Shown: piece after piece, positions 1 through 8,799 of the stretch | Layout of the letters: each line of letters opens with the position of its first letter | How positions within the stretch are numbered: position 1 is the first letter of the stretch | Origin: Liolophura sinensis | Lineage: Eukaryota > Mollusca > Polyplacophora > Chitonida > Chitonidae | Assembly (NCBI RefSeq): GCF_032854445.1 | Contig: NW_027018530.1 | Span: 1 to 17,389 of the forward strand | Direction of reading: 5' to 3' | DNA: 17,389 nt | The notes under the pieces: model-generated | Told to the model about the DNA's origin: nothing | The model's input: the letters and a program-made list of their open reading frames with translations, nothing else | Databases searched by the model: none | Position numbers and translations under genes: made by a program

Positions 1-185
1 GTAGCCGATTTCAATTAGCAAAATGACCAGGCAAAAATCCAAAAGTGGAAAAACTGTTCCAATGCTGCTGGTAAGAGACTAATCCGACGTATTTTGTGAC
101 GAGAAATCGAATGGTGCAAACCGCGTTGCTCTCCGACCAATACTTTTGGCTGTAGCCACAAATGAATAATCAATGATGTCAAGAT

Positions 186-191
186 CACGTG
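186..191. promoter_or_regulatory. E-box hexamer CACGTG (representative; present in every unit)
   Basis: A canonical CACGTG sits in gatcacgtgcc and is kept even in monomer 9 (gatcacgtgcca). CACGTG is the palindromic core bound by bHLH factors in eukaryotes. A six-base match alone does not show function. Confidence 0.25.
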
Positions 192-375
192 CCCAGCAAC
201 GGCTCTTACTCCATGGAATATAAGGAAATTTGCAATTTTTCAACAGCTGGAGATGCCTGGCCCAATTGCGCATCCTTTGGCACCTTATTGATGTGGGTCA
301 GTGTTCAATTGTACTTTTTACAGCGGATTGTATCAAGTACCTTTTGTTTTTTTTATATACAAATGGTGTGGTTTT

Positions 376-387
376 TCTACATGTAGA
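376..387. other. Perfect 12-bp palindrome tctacatgtaga (representative; present in every full unit)
   Basis: tctacatgtaga equals its own reverse complement. It lies just downstream of the T tract and I saw no variant of it in any full monomer, including the indel-rich ones. It could be a dimeric protein-binding site or simply an unmutated stretch. Confidence 0.6.
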
Positions 388-444
388 TAAAGACATTGAG
401 TTTGTCTTCGACTTAGAAGTAAGACATTTGTTGGGTGAGTTAAA

Positions 445-457
445 TGGGCTTGGCCCA
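445..457. other. Short hairpin tgggc-ttg-gccca (representative)
   Basis: A five-bp G/C-rich stem with a three-base loop occurs in most units. It is weakened in class B (gggtttggccc), class K (gggcttgaccc) and monomer 5 (gcttgccc). Repeats of this kind are prone to slippage, and this is also the site of the first frame break in the candidate exon. Confidence 0.4.
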
Positions 458-550
458 AAGATTTGACGTCGTCTGGGCTACCGAAGGGCACATAACTTAT
501 AATGAAAAGTTGAATATAGTAATGACCATTCGCGATTGTACATAGTTAAT

Positions 551-1100
551 GTAGCCGATTTCAATTCGCAAAAAGACCAGGCAAAAATCCAAAAGTGGAA
601 AAACTGTTCCAATGCTGCTGGTAAGAGGCTAATCCGACGTATTTTGTGACGAGAAATCGAATGGTGCAAACCGCGTTGCTCTCCGACCAATACTTTTGGC
701 TGTAGCCACAAATGAATAATCAATGATGTCAAGATCACGTGCCCAGCAACGGCTCTTACTCCATGGAAACCAAGGAAATTTGCAATTTTTCAACAGCTGG
801 AGATGCCTGGCCCAATTGCGCATCCTTTGGCACCTTATTGATGTGGGTCAGTGTTCAATTGTACTTTTTACAGCGGATTGTATCAAGTACCTTGTGTTTT
901 TTTTATATACAAATGGTGTGGTTTTTCTACATGTAGATAAAGACATTGAGTTTGTCTTCGACTTAGAAGTAAGACATTTGCTGGGTGAGTTAAATGGGTT
1001 TGGCCCAAAGATTTGACGTCGTCTGGGCTACCGAAGGGCACATAACTTATAATGAAATGTTGAATATAGTAATGACCAGTCGCGATTGTACATAGTTAAT
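551..1100. repeat. Monomer 2, class B
   Basis: Length is 550 bp. It has aattcgcaaaaag, cttgtg with T8, ctgggtg, the private gggtttgg near 996-1003, and gaaatgt. It matches monomer 30. Confidence 0.97.
621..873 (+). other. Candidate 253-nt intron-like segment (representative copy)
   Basis: It begins gtaagaggct, close to the eukaryotic 5' splice consensus, and ends gtactttttacag, a good 3' splice consensus. There is a possible branch-like ttcaat about 18 nt upstream. Equivalent sites recur in most monomers at unit positions 71-323. Class M (gtaagaatct) also keeps the donor core; monomer 9 has a disrupted pyrimidine tract (acttctacag). This is inferred from motifs only, with no evidence of transcription. 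Confidence 0.2.
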
Positions 1101-1170
1101 GTAGCCGATTTCAATTCGCAAAATGACCAGGCAAAAATCCAAAAGTGGAAAAACTGTTCCAATGCTGCTG
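874..1170 (+). pseudogene. Candidate decayed 297-nt exon spanning two monomers (representative copy)
   Basis: The segment lies between a TTTTTACAG acceptor (ending at 873) and the next unit's GTAAGA donor (from 1171). It is 297 nt, a multiple of three. With splicing phase 1 at both ends, the first part reads ADCIKYL and continues open to a TGA at 1014-1016. A one-base shift at the GGCC near 1002 opens AQRFDVVWATEGHITYNEM. A second, opposite shift near 1058 opens EYSNDQSRLYIVNVADF and continues to the donor. The two shifts cancel. Copies whose unit begins aattag have a further TAG stop, while those with aattcg do not. I do not recognise the protein. All copies are broken, so this is at most a gene relic, and chance is a real alternative. 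Confidence 0.2.
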
Positions 1171-1651
1171 GTAAGAGGCTAATCCGACGTATTTTGTGAC
1201 GAGAAATCGAATGGTGCAAACCGCGTTGCTCTCCGACCAATACTTTTGGCTGTAGCCACAAATGAATAATCAATGATGTCAAGATCACGTGCCCAGCAAC
1301 GGCTCTTACTCCATGGAAACCATAGAAATTTGCAATTTTTCAACAGCTGGAGATGCCTGGCCCAATTGCGCATCCTTTGGCACCTTATTGATGTGGGTCA
1401 GTGTTCAATTGTACTTTTTACAGCGGATTGTATCAAGTACCTTTTGTTTTTTTTTATATACAAATGGTGTGGTTTTTCTACATGTAGATAAAGACATTGA
1501 GTTTGTCTTCGACTTAGAAGTAAGACATTTGCTGGGTGAGTTAAATGGGCTTGGCCCAAAGATTTGACGTCGTCTGGGCTACCGAAGGGCACATAACTTA
1601 TAATGAAAAATTGAATATAGTAATGACCAGTCGCGATTGTACATAGCTAAT
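1101..1651. repeat. Monomer 3, class C
   Basis: Length is 551 bp because of a nine-T tract. It has aattcgcaaaatg, accatagaa in place of accaaggaa, gaaaaatt near 1605 and catagctaat at its end. It matches monomer 31. Confidence 0.97.
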
Positions 1652-2201
1652 GTAGCCGATTTCAATTAGCAAAATGACCAGGCAAAAATCCAAAAGTGGA
1701 AAAACTGTTCCAATGCTGCTGGTAAGAGGCTAATCCGACGTATTTTGTGACGAGAAATCGAATGGTGCAAACCGCGTTGCTCTCCGACCAATACTTTTGG
1801 CTGTAGCCACAAATGAATAATCAATGATGTCAAGATCACGTGCCCAGCAACGGCTCTTACTCCATGGAAACCATAGAAATTTGCAATTTTTCAACAGCTG
1901 GAGATGCCTGGCCCAATTGCGCATCTTTTGGCCCCTTATTGATGTGGGTCAGTGTTCAATTGTACTTTTTACAGCGGATTGTATCAAGTACCTTGTGTTT
2001 TTTTTATATACAAATGGTGTGGTTTTTCTACATGTAGATAAAGACATTGAGTTTGTCTTCGACTTAGAAGTAAGACATTTGCTGGGTGAGTTAAATGGGC
2101 TTGGCCCAAAGATTTGACGTCGTCTGGGCTACCGAAGGGCACATAACTTATAATGAAATGTTGAATATAGTAATGACCAGTCGCGATTGTACATAGTTAA
2201 T
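1652..2201. repeat. Monomer 4, class D
   Basis: Length is 550 bp. It has aattagcaaaatg, accatagaa shared with class C, catcttttggcccc near 1922-1935, cttgtg with T8, and gaaatgt. It matches the partial monomer 32 over 339 bp. Confidence 0.97.
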
Positions 2202-2753
2202 GTAGCCGATTTCAATTAGCAAAATGACCAGGCAAAAATCCAAAAGTGGAAAAACTGTTCCAATGCTGCTGGTAAGAGGCTAATCCGACGTATTTTTGTG
2301 ACGAGAAATCGAATGGTGCAAACCGCGTTGCTCTCCGACCAATACTTTTGGCTGTAGCCACAAATGAATAATCAATGATGTCAAGATCACGTGCCCAGCA
2401 ACGGCTCTTACTCCATGGAAACCAAGGAAAATTTGCAATTTTTCAACAGCTGGAGATGCCTGGCCCAATTGCGCATCCTTTGGCACCTTATTGATGTGGG
2501 TCAGTGTTTAATTGTACTTTTTACAGCGGGTTGTATCAAGTACCTTGTGTTTTTTTTTATATACAAATGGTGTGGTTTTTCTACATGTAGATAAAGACAT
2601 TGAGTTTGTCTTCGACTTAGAAGTAAGACATTTGCTGGGTGAGTTAAATGGGCTTGCCCAAAGATTTGACGTCGTCTGGGCTACCGAAGGGCACATAACT
2701 TATAATGAAATGTTGAATATAGTAATGACCAGTCGCGATTGTACATAGTTAAT
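2202..2753. repeat. Monomer 5, class E with indels
   Basis: Length is 552 bp. It has gtttaattg and cgggttg, as in monomer 12. Indels outside the T tract are an extra T in tatttttgtg (~2293), an extra A in ggaaaattt (~2430), and a missing G in gcttgccc (~2655). The tract is T9. Confidence 0.95.
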
Positions 2754-3302
2754 GTAGCCGATTTCAATTAGCAAAATGACCAGGCAAAAATCCAAAAGTG
2801 GAAAAACTGTTCCAAATGCTGCTGGTAAGAAGCTAATCCGACGTATTTTGTGACGAGAAATCGAATGGTGCAAACCGCGTTGCTCTCCGACCAATACTTT
2901 TGCTGTAGCCACAAATGAATAATCAATGATGTCAAGATCACGTGCCCAGCAACGGCTCTTACTCCATGGAAACCAAGGAAATTTGCAATTTTTCAACAGC
3001 TGGAGATGCCTGGCCCAATTGCGCATCTTTTGGCACCTTATTGAGTGGGTCAGTGTTCAATTGTACTTTTTACAGCGGATTGTATCAAGTACCTTGTGTT
3101 TTTTTATATACAAATGGTGTGGGTTTTTCTACATGTAGATAAAGACATTGAGTTTGTCTTCGACTTAGAAGTAAGACATTTGCTGGGTGAGTTAATGGGC
3201 TTGGCCCAAAGATTTGACGTCGTCTGGGCTACCGAAGGGCACATAACTTATAATGAAATGTTTGAATATAGTAATGACCAGTCGCGATTGTACATAGTTA
3301 AT
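2754..3302. repeat. Monomer 6, class F with indels
   Basis: Length is 549 bp. It has gaagct, catctttt and cttgtg with T7. Six other indels are present: ccaaatg (+A), cttttgctg (-G), attgagtgg (-T), tgtgggttt (+G), gttaatggg (-A) and atgtttgaa (+T). Monomer 14 is its closest relative. Confidence 0.95.
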
Positions 3303-3851
3303 GTAGCCGATTTCAATTAGCAAAATGACCAGGCAAAAATCCAAAAGTGGAAAAACTGTTCCAATGCTGCTGGTAAGAGGCTAATCCGACGTATTTTGTG
3401 ACGAGAAATCGAATGGTGCAAACCGCGTTGCTCTCCGACCAATACTTTTGGCTGTAGCCACAAATGAATAATCAATGATGTCAAGATCACGTGCCCAGCA
3501 ACGGCTCTTACTCCATGGAAACCAAGGAAATTTGCAATTTTTCAACAGCTGGAGATGCCTGGCCCAATTGCGCATCCTTTGGCACCTTATTGATGTGGGT
3601 CAGTGTTCAATTGTACTTTTTACAGCGGGTTGTATCAAGTACCTTGTGTTTTTTTATATACAAATGGTGTGGTTTTTCTACATGTAGATAAAGACATTGA
3701 GTTTGTCTTCGACTTAGAAGTAAGACATTTGCTGGGTGAGTTAAATGGGCTTGGCCCAAAGATTTGACGTCGTCTGGGCTACCGAAGGGCACATAACTTA
3801 TAATGAAATGTTGAATATAGTAATGACCAGTCGCGATTGTACATAGTTAAT
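3303..3851. repeat. Monomer 7, class G
   Basis: Length is 549 bp. It has gaggct, catccttt, cgggttg (shared with E), and cttgtg with T7 (shared with F). It is a mixture of E-type and F-type variants. It shows no indel outside the T tract although it lies in the indel-rich stretch. Confidence 0.95.
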
Positions 3852-4402
3852 GTAGCCGATTTCAATTAGCAAAATGACCAGGCAAAAATCCAAAGTGGAA
3901 AAACTGTTCCAATGCTGCTGGTAAGAGGCTAATCCGACGTATTTTGTGACGAGAAATCGAATGGTGCAAACCGCGTTGCTCTCCGACCAATACTTTTGGC
4001 TGTAGCCACAAATGAATAATCAATGATGTCCAAGATCACGTGCCCAGCAACGGCTCTTACTCCATGGAAACCAAGGAAATTTGCAATTTTTCAACAGCTG
4101 GAGATGCCTGGCCCAATTGCGCATCCTTTGGCACCTTATTGATGTGGGTCAGTGTTCAATTGTACTTTTTACAGCGGATTGTATCAAGTACCTTTTGTTT
4201 TTTTTATATACAAATGGTGTGGGTTTTTCTACATGTAGATAAAGACATTGAGTTTGTCTTCGACTTAGAAGTAAGACATTTGCTGGGTGAGATAAATGGG
4301 CTTGGCCCAAAGATTTGACGTCGTCTGGGCTACCGAAGGGCACATAACTTATAATGAAAAGTTGAATATAGTAATGACCAGTCGCGATTGTACATAGTTA
4401 AT
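3852..4402. repeat. Monomer 8, class H with indels
   Basis: Length is 551 bp. Class-defining gagataaat is present near 4288. Indels are tccaaagtgg (-A), gatgtccaag (+C) and tgtgggttt (+G). It is otherwise like monomers 15 and 22. Confidence 0.95.
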
Positions 4403-4949
4403 GTAGCCGATTTCAATTCGCAAAAAAGACCAGGCAAAAATCCAAAAGTGAAAAAAACTGTTCAATGCTGCTGGTAAGAGGCTAATCCGACGTATTTTGT
4501 GACGAGAAATCGAATGGTGCAAACCGCGTTGCTCTCCGACAATACTTTTGGCTGTAGCCACAAATGAATAATCAATGATGTCAAGATCACGTGCCAGCAA
4601 CGGCTCTTACTCCATGGAAACCAAGGAATTTGCAATTTTCAACAGCTGGAGATGCCTGCCCAATTGCGCATCCTTTGGCACCTTATTGATGTGGGTCAGT
4701 GTTCAATTGTACTTCTACAGCGGATTGTATCAAGTACCTTTTGTTTTTTTTTACATACAAATGGTGTGGTTTTTCTACATGTAGATAAAGACATTGAGTT
4801 TTGTCTTCGACTTAGAAGTAAGACATTTGTTGGGTGAGTTAAATGGGCTTGGCCCAAAGATTTGACGTCGTCTGGGCTACCGAAGGGCACATAACTTATA
4901 ATGAAAAGTTGAATATAGTAATGACCAGTCGCGATTGTACATAGTTAAT
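4403..4949. repeat. Monomer 9, class I, heavily indel-marked
   Basis: Length is 547 bp, the shortest full unit. It is related to monomer 16 (cgcaaaaa, T9, tacata, ttgttggg). It carries about ten single-base indels: cgcaaaaaag, gtgaaaaaaac, gttcaatg, ccgacaat, gtgccagc, aaggaattt, gcaattttca, cctgccca, acttctac and gagttttgtc. Confidence 0.95.
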
Positions 4950-5499
4950 GTAGCCGATTTCAATTAGCAAAATGACCAGGCAAAAATCCAAAAGTGGAAA
5001 AACTGTTCCAATGCTGCTGGTAAGAAGCTAATCCGACGTATTTTGTGACGAGAAATCGAATGGTGCAAACCGCGTTGCTCTCCGACCAATACTTTTGGCT
5101 GTAGCCACAAATGAATAATCAATGATGTCAAGATCACGTGCCCAGCAACGGCTCTTACTCCATGGAAACCAAGGAAATTTGCAATTTTTCAACAGCTGGA
5201 GATGCCTGGCCCAATTGCGCATCCTTTGGCACCTTATTGATGTGGGTCAGTGTTTAATTGTACTTTTTACAGCGGATTGTATCAAGTACCTTTTGTTTTT
5301 TTTACATACAAATGGTGTGGTTTTTCTACATGTAGATAAAGACATTGAGTTTGTCTTCGACTTAGAAGTAAGACATTTGTTGGGTGAGTTAAATGGGCTT
5401 GGCCCAAAGATTTGACGTCGTCTGGGCTACCGAAGGGCACCTAACTTATAATGAAAAGTTGAATATAGTAATGACCAGTCGCGATTGTACATAGTTAAT
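4950..5499. repeat. Monomer 10, class J
   Basis: Length is 550 bp. It has gaagct, gtttaattg, cttttg T8 tacata, ttgttggg, and the class-defining cacctaac near 5429. The next unit starts with C instead of T at its second base. It appears identical to monomer 25. Confidence 0.97.
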
Positions 5500-6049
5500 G
5501 CAGCCGATTTCAATTAGCAAAAAGAACAGGCAAAAATCCAAAAGTGGAAAAACTGTTCCAATGCTGCTGGTAAGAGGCTAATCCGACGTATTTTGTGACG
5601 AGAAATCGAATGGTGCAAACCGCGTTGCTCTCCGACCAATACTTTTGGCTGTAGCCACAAATGAATAATCAATGATGTCAAGATCACGTGCCCAGCAACG
5701 GCTCTTACTCCATGGAAACCAAGGAAATTTGCAATTTTTCAACAGCTAGAGATGCCTGGCCCAATTGCGCATCCTTTGGCACCTTATTGATGTGGGTCAG
5801 TGTTCAATTGTACTTTTTACAGCGGATTGTATCAAGTACCTTTTGTTTTTTTTATATACAAATGGTGTGGTTTTTCTACATGTAGATAAAGACATTGAGT
5901 TTGTCTTAGACTTAGAAGTAAGACATTTGTTGGGTGAGTTAAATGGGCTTGACCCAAAGATTTGACGTCGTCTGGGCTACCGAAGGGCACATAACTTATA
6001 ATGAAAAGTTTAATATAGTAATGACCAGTCGCGATTGTACATAGTTAAT
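5500..6049. repeat. Monomer 11, class K
   Basis: Length is 550 bp. It has cagccg at the start, aattagcaaaaagaac, cagctagag, cttgaccc and gaaaagtttaat. The private gtcttagac near 5904 separates it from monomers 18 and 26. Confidence 0.97.
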
Positions 6050-6599
6050 GTAGCCGATTTCAATTAGCAAAATGACCAGGCAAAAATCCAAAAGTGGAAA
6101 AACTGTTCCAATGCTGCTGGTAAGAGGCTAATCCGACGTATTTTGTGACGAGAAATCGAATGGTGCAAACCGCGTTGCTCTCCGACCAATACTTTTGGCT
6201 GTAGCCACAAATGAATAATCAATGATGTCAAGATCACGTGCCCAGCAACGGCTCTTACTCCATGGAAACCAAGGAAATTTGCAATTTTTCAACAGCTGGA
6301 GATGCCTGGCCCAATTGCGCATCCTTTGGCACCTTATTGATGTGGGTCAGTGTTTAATTGTACTTTTTACAGCGGGTTGTATCAAGTACCTTGTGTTTTT
6401 TTTATATACAAATGGTGTGGTTTTTCTACATGTAGATAAAGACATTGAGTTTGTCTTCGACTTAGAAGTAAGACATTTGCTGGGTGAGTTAAATGGGCTT
6501 GGCCCAAAGATTTGACGTCGTCTGGGCTACCGAAGGGCACATAACTTATAATGAAATGTTGAATATAGTAATGACCAGTCGCGATTGTACATAGTTAAT
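6050..6599. repeat. Monomer 12, class E
   Basis: Length is 550 bp. It has gtttaattg, cgggttg, cttgtg T8 and gaaatgt. It is like monomer 5 without the indels. Confidence 0.97.
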
Positions 6600-7149
6600 G
6601 TAGCCGATTTCAATTAGCAAAATGACCAGGCAAAAATCCAAAAGTGGAAAAACTGTTCCAATGCTGCTGGTAAGAAGCTAATCCGACGTATTTTGTGACG
6701 AGAAATCGAATGGTGCAAACCGCGTTGCTCTCCGACCAATACTTTTGGCTGTAGCCACAAATGAATAATCAATGATGTCAAGATCACGTGCCCAGCAACG
6801 GCTCTTACTCCATGGAAACCAAGGAAATTTGCAATTTTTCAACAGCTGGAGATGCCTGGCCCAATTGCGCATCCTTTGGCACCTTATTGATGTGGGTCAG
6901 TGTTCAATTGTACTTTTTACAGCGGATTGTATCAAGTACCTTTTGTTTTTTTTACATACAAATGGTGTGGTTTTTCTACATGTAGATAAAGACATTGAGT
7001 TTGTCTTCGACTTAGAAGTAAGACATTTGTTGGGTGAGTTAAATGGGCTTGGCCCAAAGATTTGACGTCGTCTGGGCTACCGAAGGGCACCTAACTTATA
7101 ATGAAAAGTTGAATATAGTAATGACCAGTCGCGATTGTACATAGTTAAT
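6600..7149. repeat. Monomer 13, class J variant (J')
   Basis: Length is 550 bp. It has the J signature (gaagct, tacata, ttgttggg, cacctaac, gaaaagt) but gttcaattg in place of gtttaattg. It is followed by a non-K unit, unlike every other J. Confidence 0.95.
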
Positions 7150-7698
7150 GCAGCCGATTTCAATTAGCAAAATGACCAGGCAAAAATCCAAAAGTGGAAA
7201 AACTGTTCCAATGCTGCTGGTAAGAGGCTAATCCGACGTATTTTGTGACGAGAAATCGAATGGTGCAAACCGCGTTGCTCTCCGACCAATACTTTTGGCT
7301 GTAGCCACAAATGAATAATCAATGATGTCAAGATCACGTGCCCAGCAACGGCTCTTACTCCATGGAAACCAAGGAAATTTGCAATTTTTCAACAGCTGGA
7401 GATGCCTGGCCCAATTGCGCATCTTTTGGCACCTTATTGATGTGGGTCAGTGTTCAATTGTACTTTTTACAGCGGATTGTATCAAGTACCTTGTGTTTTT
7501 TTATATACAAATGGTGTGGTTTTTCTACATGTAGATAAAGACATTGAGTTTGTCTTCGACTTAGAAGTAAGACATTTGCTGGGTGAGTTAAATGGGCTTG
7601 GCCCAAAGATTTGACGTCGTCTGGGCTACCGAAGGGCACATAACTTATAATGAAATGTTGAATATAGTAATGACCAGTCGCGATTGTACATAGTTAAT
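7150..7698. repeat. Monomer 14, class F variant (F')
   Basis: Length is 549 bp. The start is cagccg, as expected after a J, but it then reads aattagcaaaatgacc rather than the K-type aaaaagaac. It has catctttt, cttgtg with T7, ctgggtg and gaaatgt, which are F-type. Confidence 0.95.
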
Positions 7699-8248
7699 GT
7701 AGCCGATTTCAATTAGCAAAATGACCAGACAAAAATCCAAAAGTGGAAAAACTGTTCCAATGCTGCTGGTAAGAGGCTAATCCGACGTATTTTGTGACGA
7801 GAAATCGAATGGTGCAAACCGCGTTGCTCTCCGACCAATACTTTTGGCTGTAGCCACAAATGAATAATCAATGATGTCAAGATCACGTGCCCAGCAACGG
7901 CTCTTACTCCATGGAAACCAAGGAAATTTGCAATTTTTCAACAGCTGGAGATGCCTGGCCCAATTGCGCATCCTTTGGCACCTTATTGATGTGGGTCAGT
8001 GTTCAATTGTACTTTTTACAGCGGATTGTATCAAGTACCTTTTGTTTTTTTTATATACAAATGGTGTGGTTTTTCTACATGTAGATAAAGACATTGAGTT
8101 TGTCTTCGACTTAGAAGTAAGACATTTGCTGGGTGAGATAAATGGGCTTGGCCCAAAGATTTGACGTCGTCTGGGCTACCGAAGGGCACATAACTTATAA
8201 TGAAAAGTTGAATATAGTAATGACCAGTCGCGATTGTACATAGTTAAT
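7699..8248. repeat. Monomer 15, class H
   Basis: Length is 550 bp. It has aattagcaaaatg, the private ccagac near 7727, cttttg T8 tatata, ctgggtgagataaat and gaaaagt. Confidence 0.97.
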
Positions 8249-8799
8249 GTAGCCGATTTCAATTCGCAAAAAGACCAGGCAAAAATCCAAAAGTGGAAAA
8301 ACTGTTCCAATGCTGCTGGTAAGAGGCTAATCCGACGTATTTTGTGACGAGAAATCGAATGGTGCAAACCGCGTTGCTCTCCGACCAATACTTTTGGCTG
8401 TAGCCACAAATGAATAATCAATGATGTCAAGATCACGTGCCCAGCAACGGCTCTTACTCCATGGAAACCAAGGAAATTTGCAATTTTTCAACAGCTGGAG
8501 ATGCCTGGCCCAATTGCGCATCCTTTGGCACCTTATTGATGTGGGTCAGTGTTCAATTGTACTTTTTACAGCGGATTGTATCAAGTACCTTTTGTTTTTT
8601 TTTACATACAAATGGTGTGGTTTTTCTACATGTAGATAAAGACATTGAGTTTGTCTTCGACTTAGAAGTAAGACATTTGTTGGGTGAGTTAAATGGGCTT
8701 GGCCCAAAGATTTGACGTCGTCTGGGCTACCGAAGGGCACATAACTTATAATGAAAAGTTGAATATAGTAATGACCAGTCGCGATTGTACATAGTTAAT
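8249..8799. repeat. Monomer 16, class I
   Basis: Length is 551 bp because of a nine-T tract. It has aattcgcaaaaagacc, cttttg, tacata, ttgttggg and cataac. It is the clean counterpart of monomer 9. Confidence 0.97.

Larger units (their letters stand above)
1..550. repeat. Monomer 1, class A
   Basis: Length is 550 bp. Diagnostic variants are aattagcaaaatg, gagact at 75-80, ggaatataag at 215-224, cttttg with T8, ttgttggg, gaaaagt and accattcgc. It appears identical to monomer 29. Confidence 0.97.
1..1990. repeat. Left copy of the 1,990-bp long-range direct repeat (units A-B-C-D)
   Basis: This block matches 15400-17389 at a constant offset of 15,399 bp. It carries the same rare variants in the same order: tat at 219-221, att at 528-530, gggttt near 996, catag near 1320, gaaaaat near 1605, catagctaat near 1642, and the ttttggcccc variant near 1925. 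I found no mismatch. The match runs into both window edges, so its true length is unknown. Confidence 0.93.
2290..4810. other. Indel-rich stretch, probable low-quality consensus
   Basis: Monomers 5, 6, 8 and 9 carry 3, 6, 3 and about 10 single-base indels relative to their clean relatives (12, 14, 15, 16). Most are one-base changes in runs of A, T, G or C. Outside this stretch, the only length changes I can find are in the poly-T tract (T7-T9). This fits residual long-read homopolymer error, but true local decay is possible. Confidence 0.65.
3852..6049. repeat. Higher-order module H-I-J-K, copy 1
   Basis: This holds four consecutive monomers whose diagnostic variants recur in the same order at 7699-9899 and 11550-14299. 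The variants are H gagataaat, I cgcaaaaa plus tacata, J cacctaac, and K cagctaga plus cttgaccc. The H and I units here carry single-base indels not seen in the other copies. Offset to copy 2 is about 3,850 bp (seven monomers). Confidence 0.9.

Noticed and set aside
355-370. TATA-box promoter at tatatacaaatgg
   Set aside because: It is a single AT-rich match next to a T tract, is lost in I and J units (tacata), and no downstream gene is present.
478-738. 86-codon reverse-strand open frame
   Set aside because: It is present only where unit position 17 and nearby sites allow it, crosses the monomer junction, and overlaps the better-supported forward frames.
629-823. 64-codon reverse-strand open frame (MRNWARHLQLLKNCKF...) repeated in most monomers
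   Set aside because: It is a shadow of the repeat. Its recurrence only reflects the tandem array, and no ribosome-binding or promoter context or protein family is visible.
723-1016. 97-codon forward open frame, repeated in many monomers, as a protein-coding gene
   Set aside because: Variants between copies are mostly non-synonymous, some copies are cut by stops or frameshifts, there is no recognisable domain, and other frames overlapping it are equally open.
551-1100. CENP-B box in the monomer
   Set aside because: The nearest candidates (attcgcaaaaagacc, cttcgacttagaag) lack the required CGGG part of the motif on either strand.
551-1100. Transposon origin with terminal inverted repeats or a transposase
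   Set aside because: There is no inverted pair at the monomer ends, no target-site duplication can be defined in a head-to-tail array, and no transposase motif is readable.
551-1100. Internal sub-repeats within the monomer (tgtagcc at unit positions 0 and 150; ggcccaa about 193 bp apart)
   Set aside because: The matches are only 7-11 bp and their spacings disagree, so an ancestral shorter repeat is not supported.
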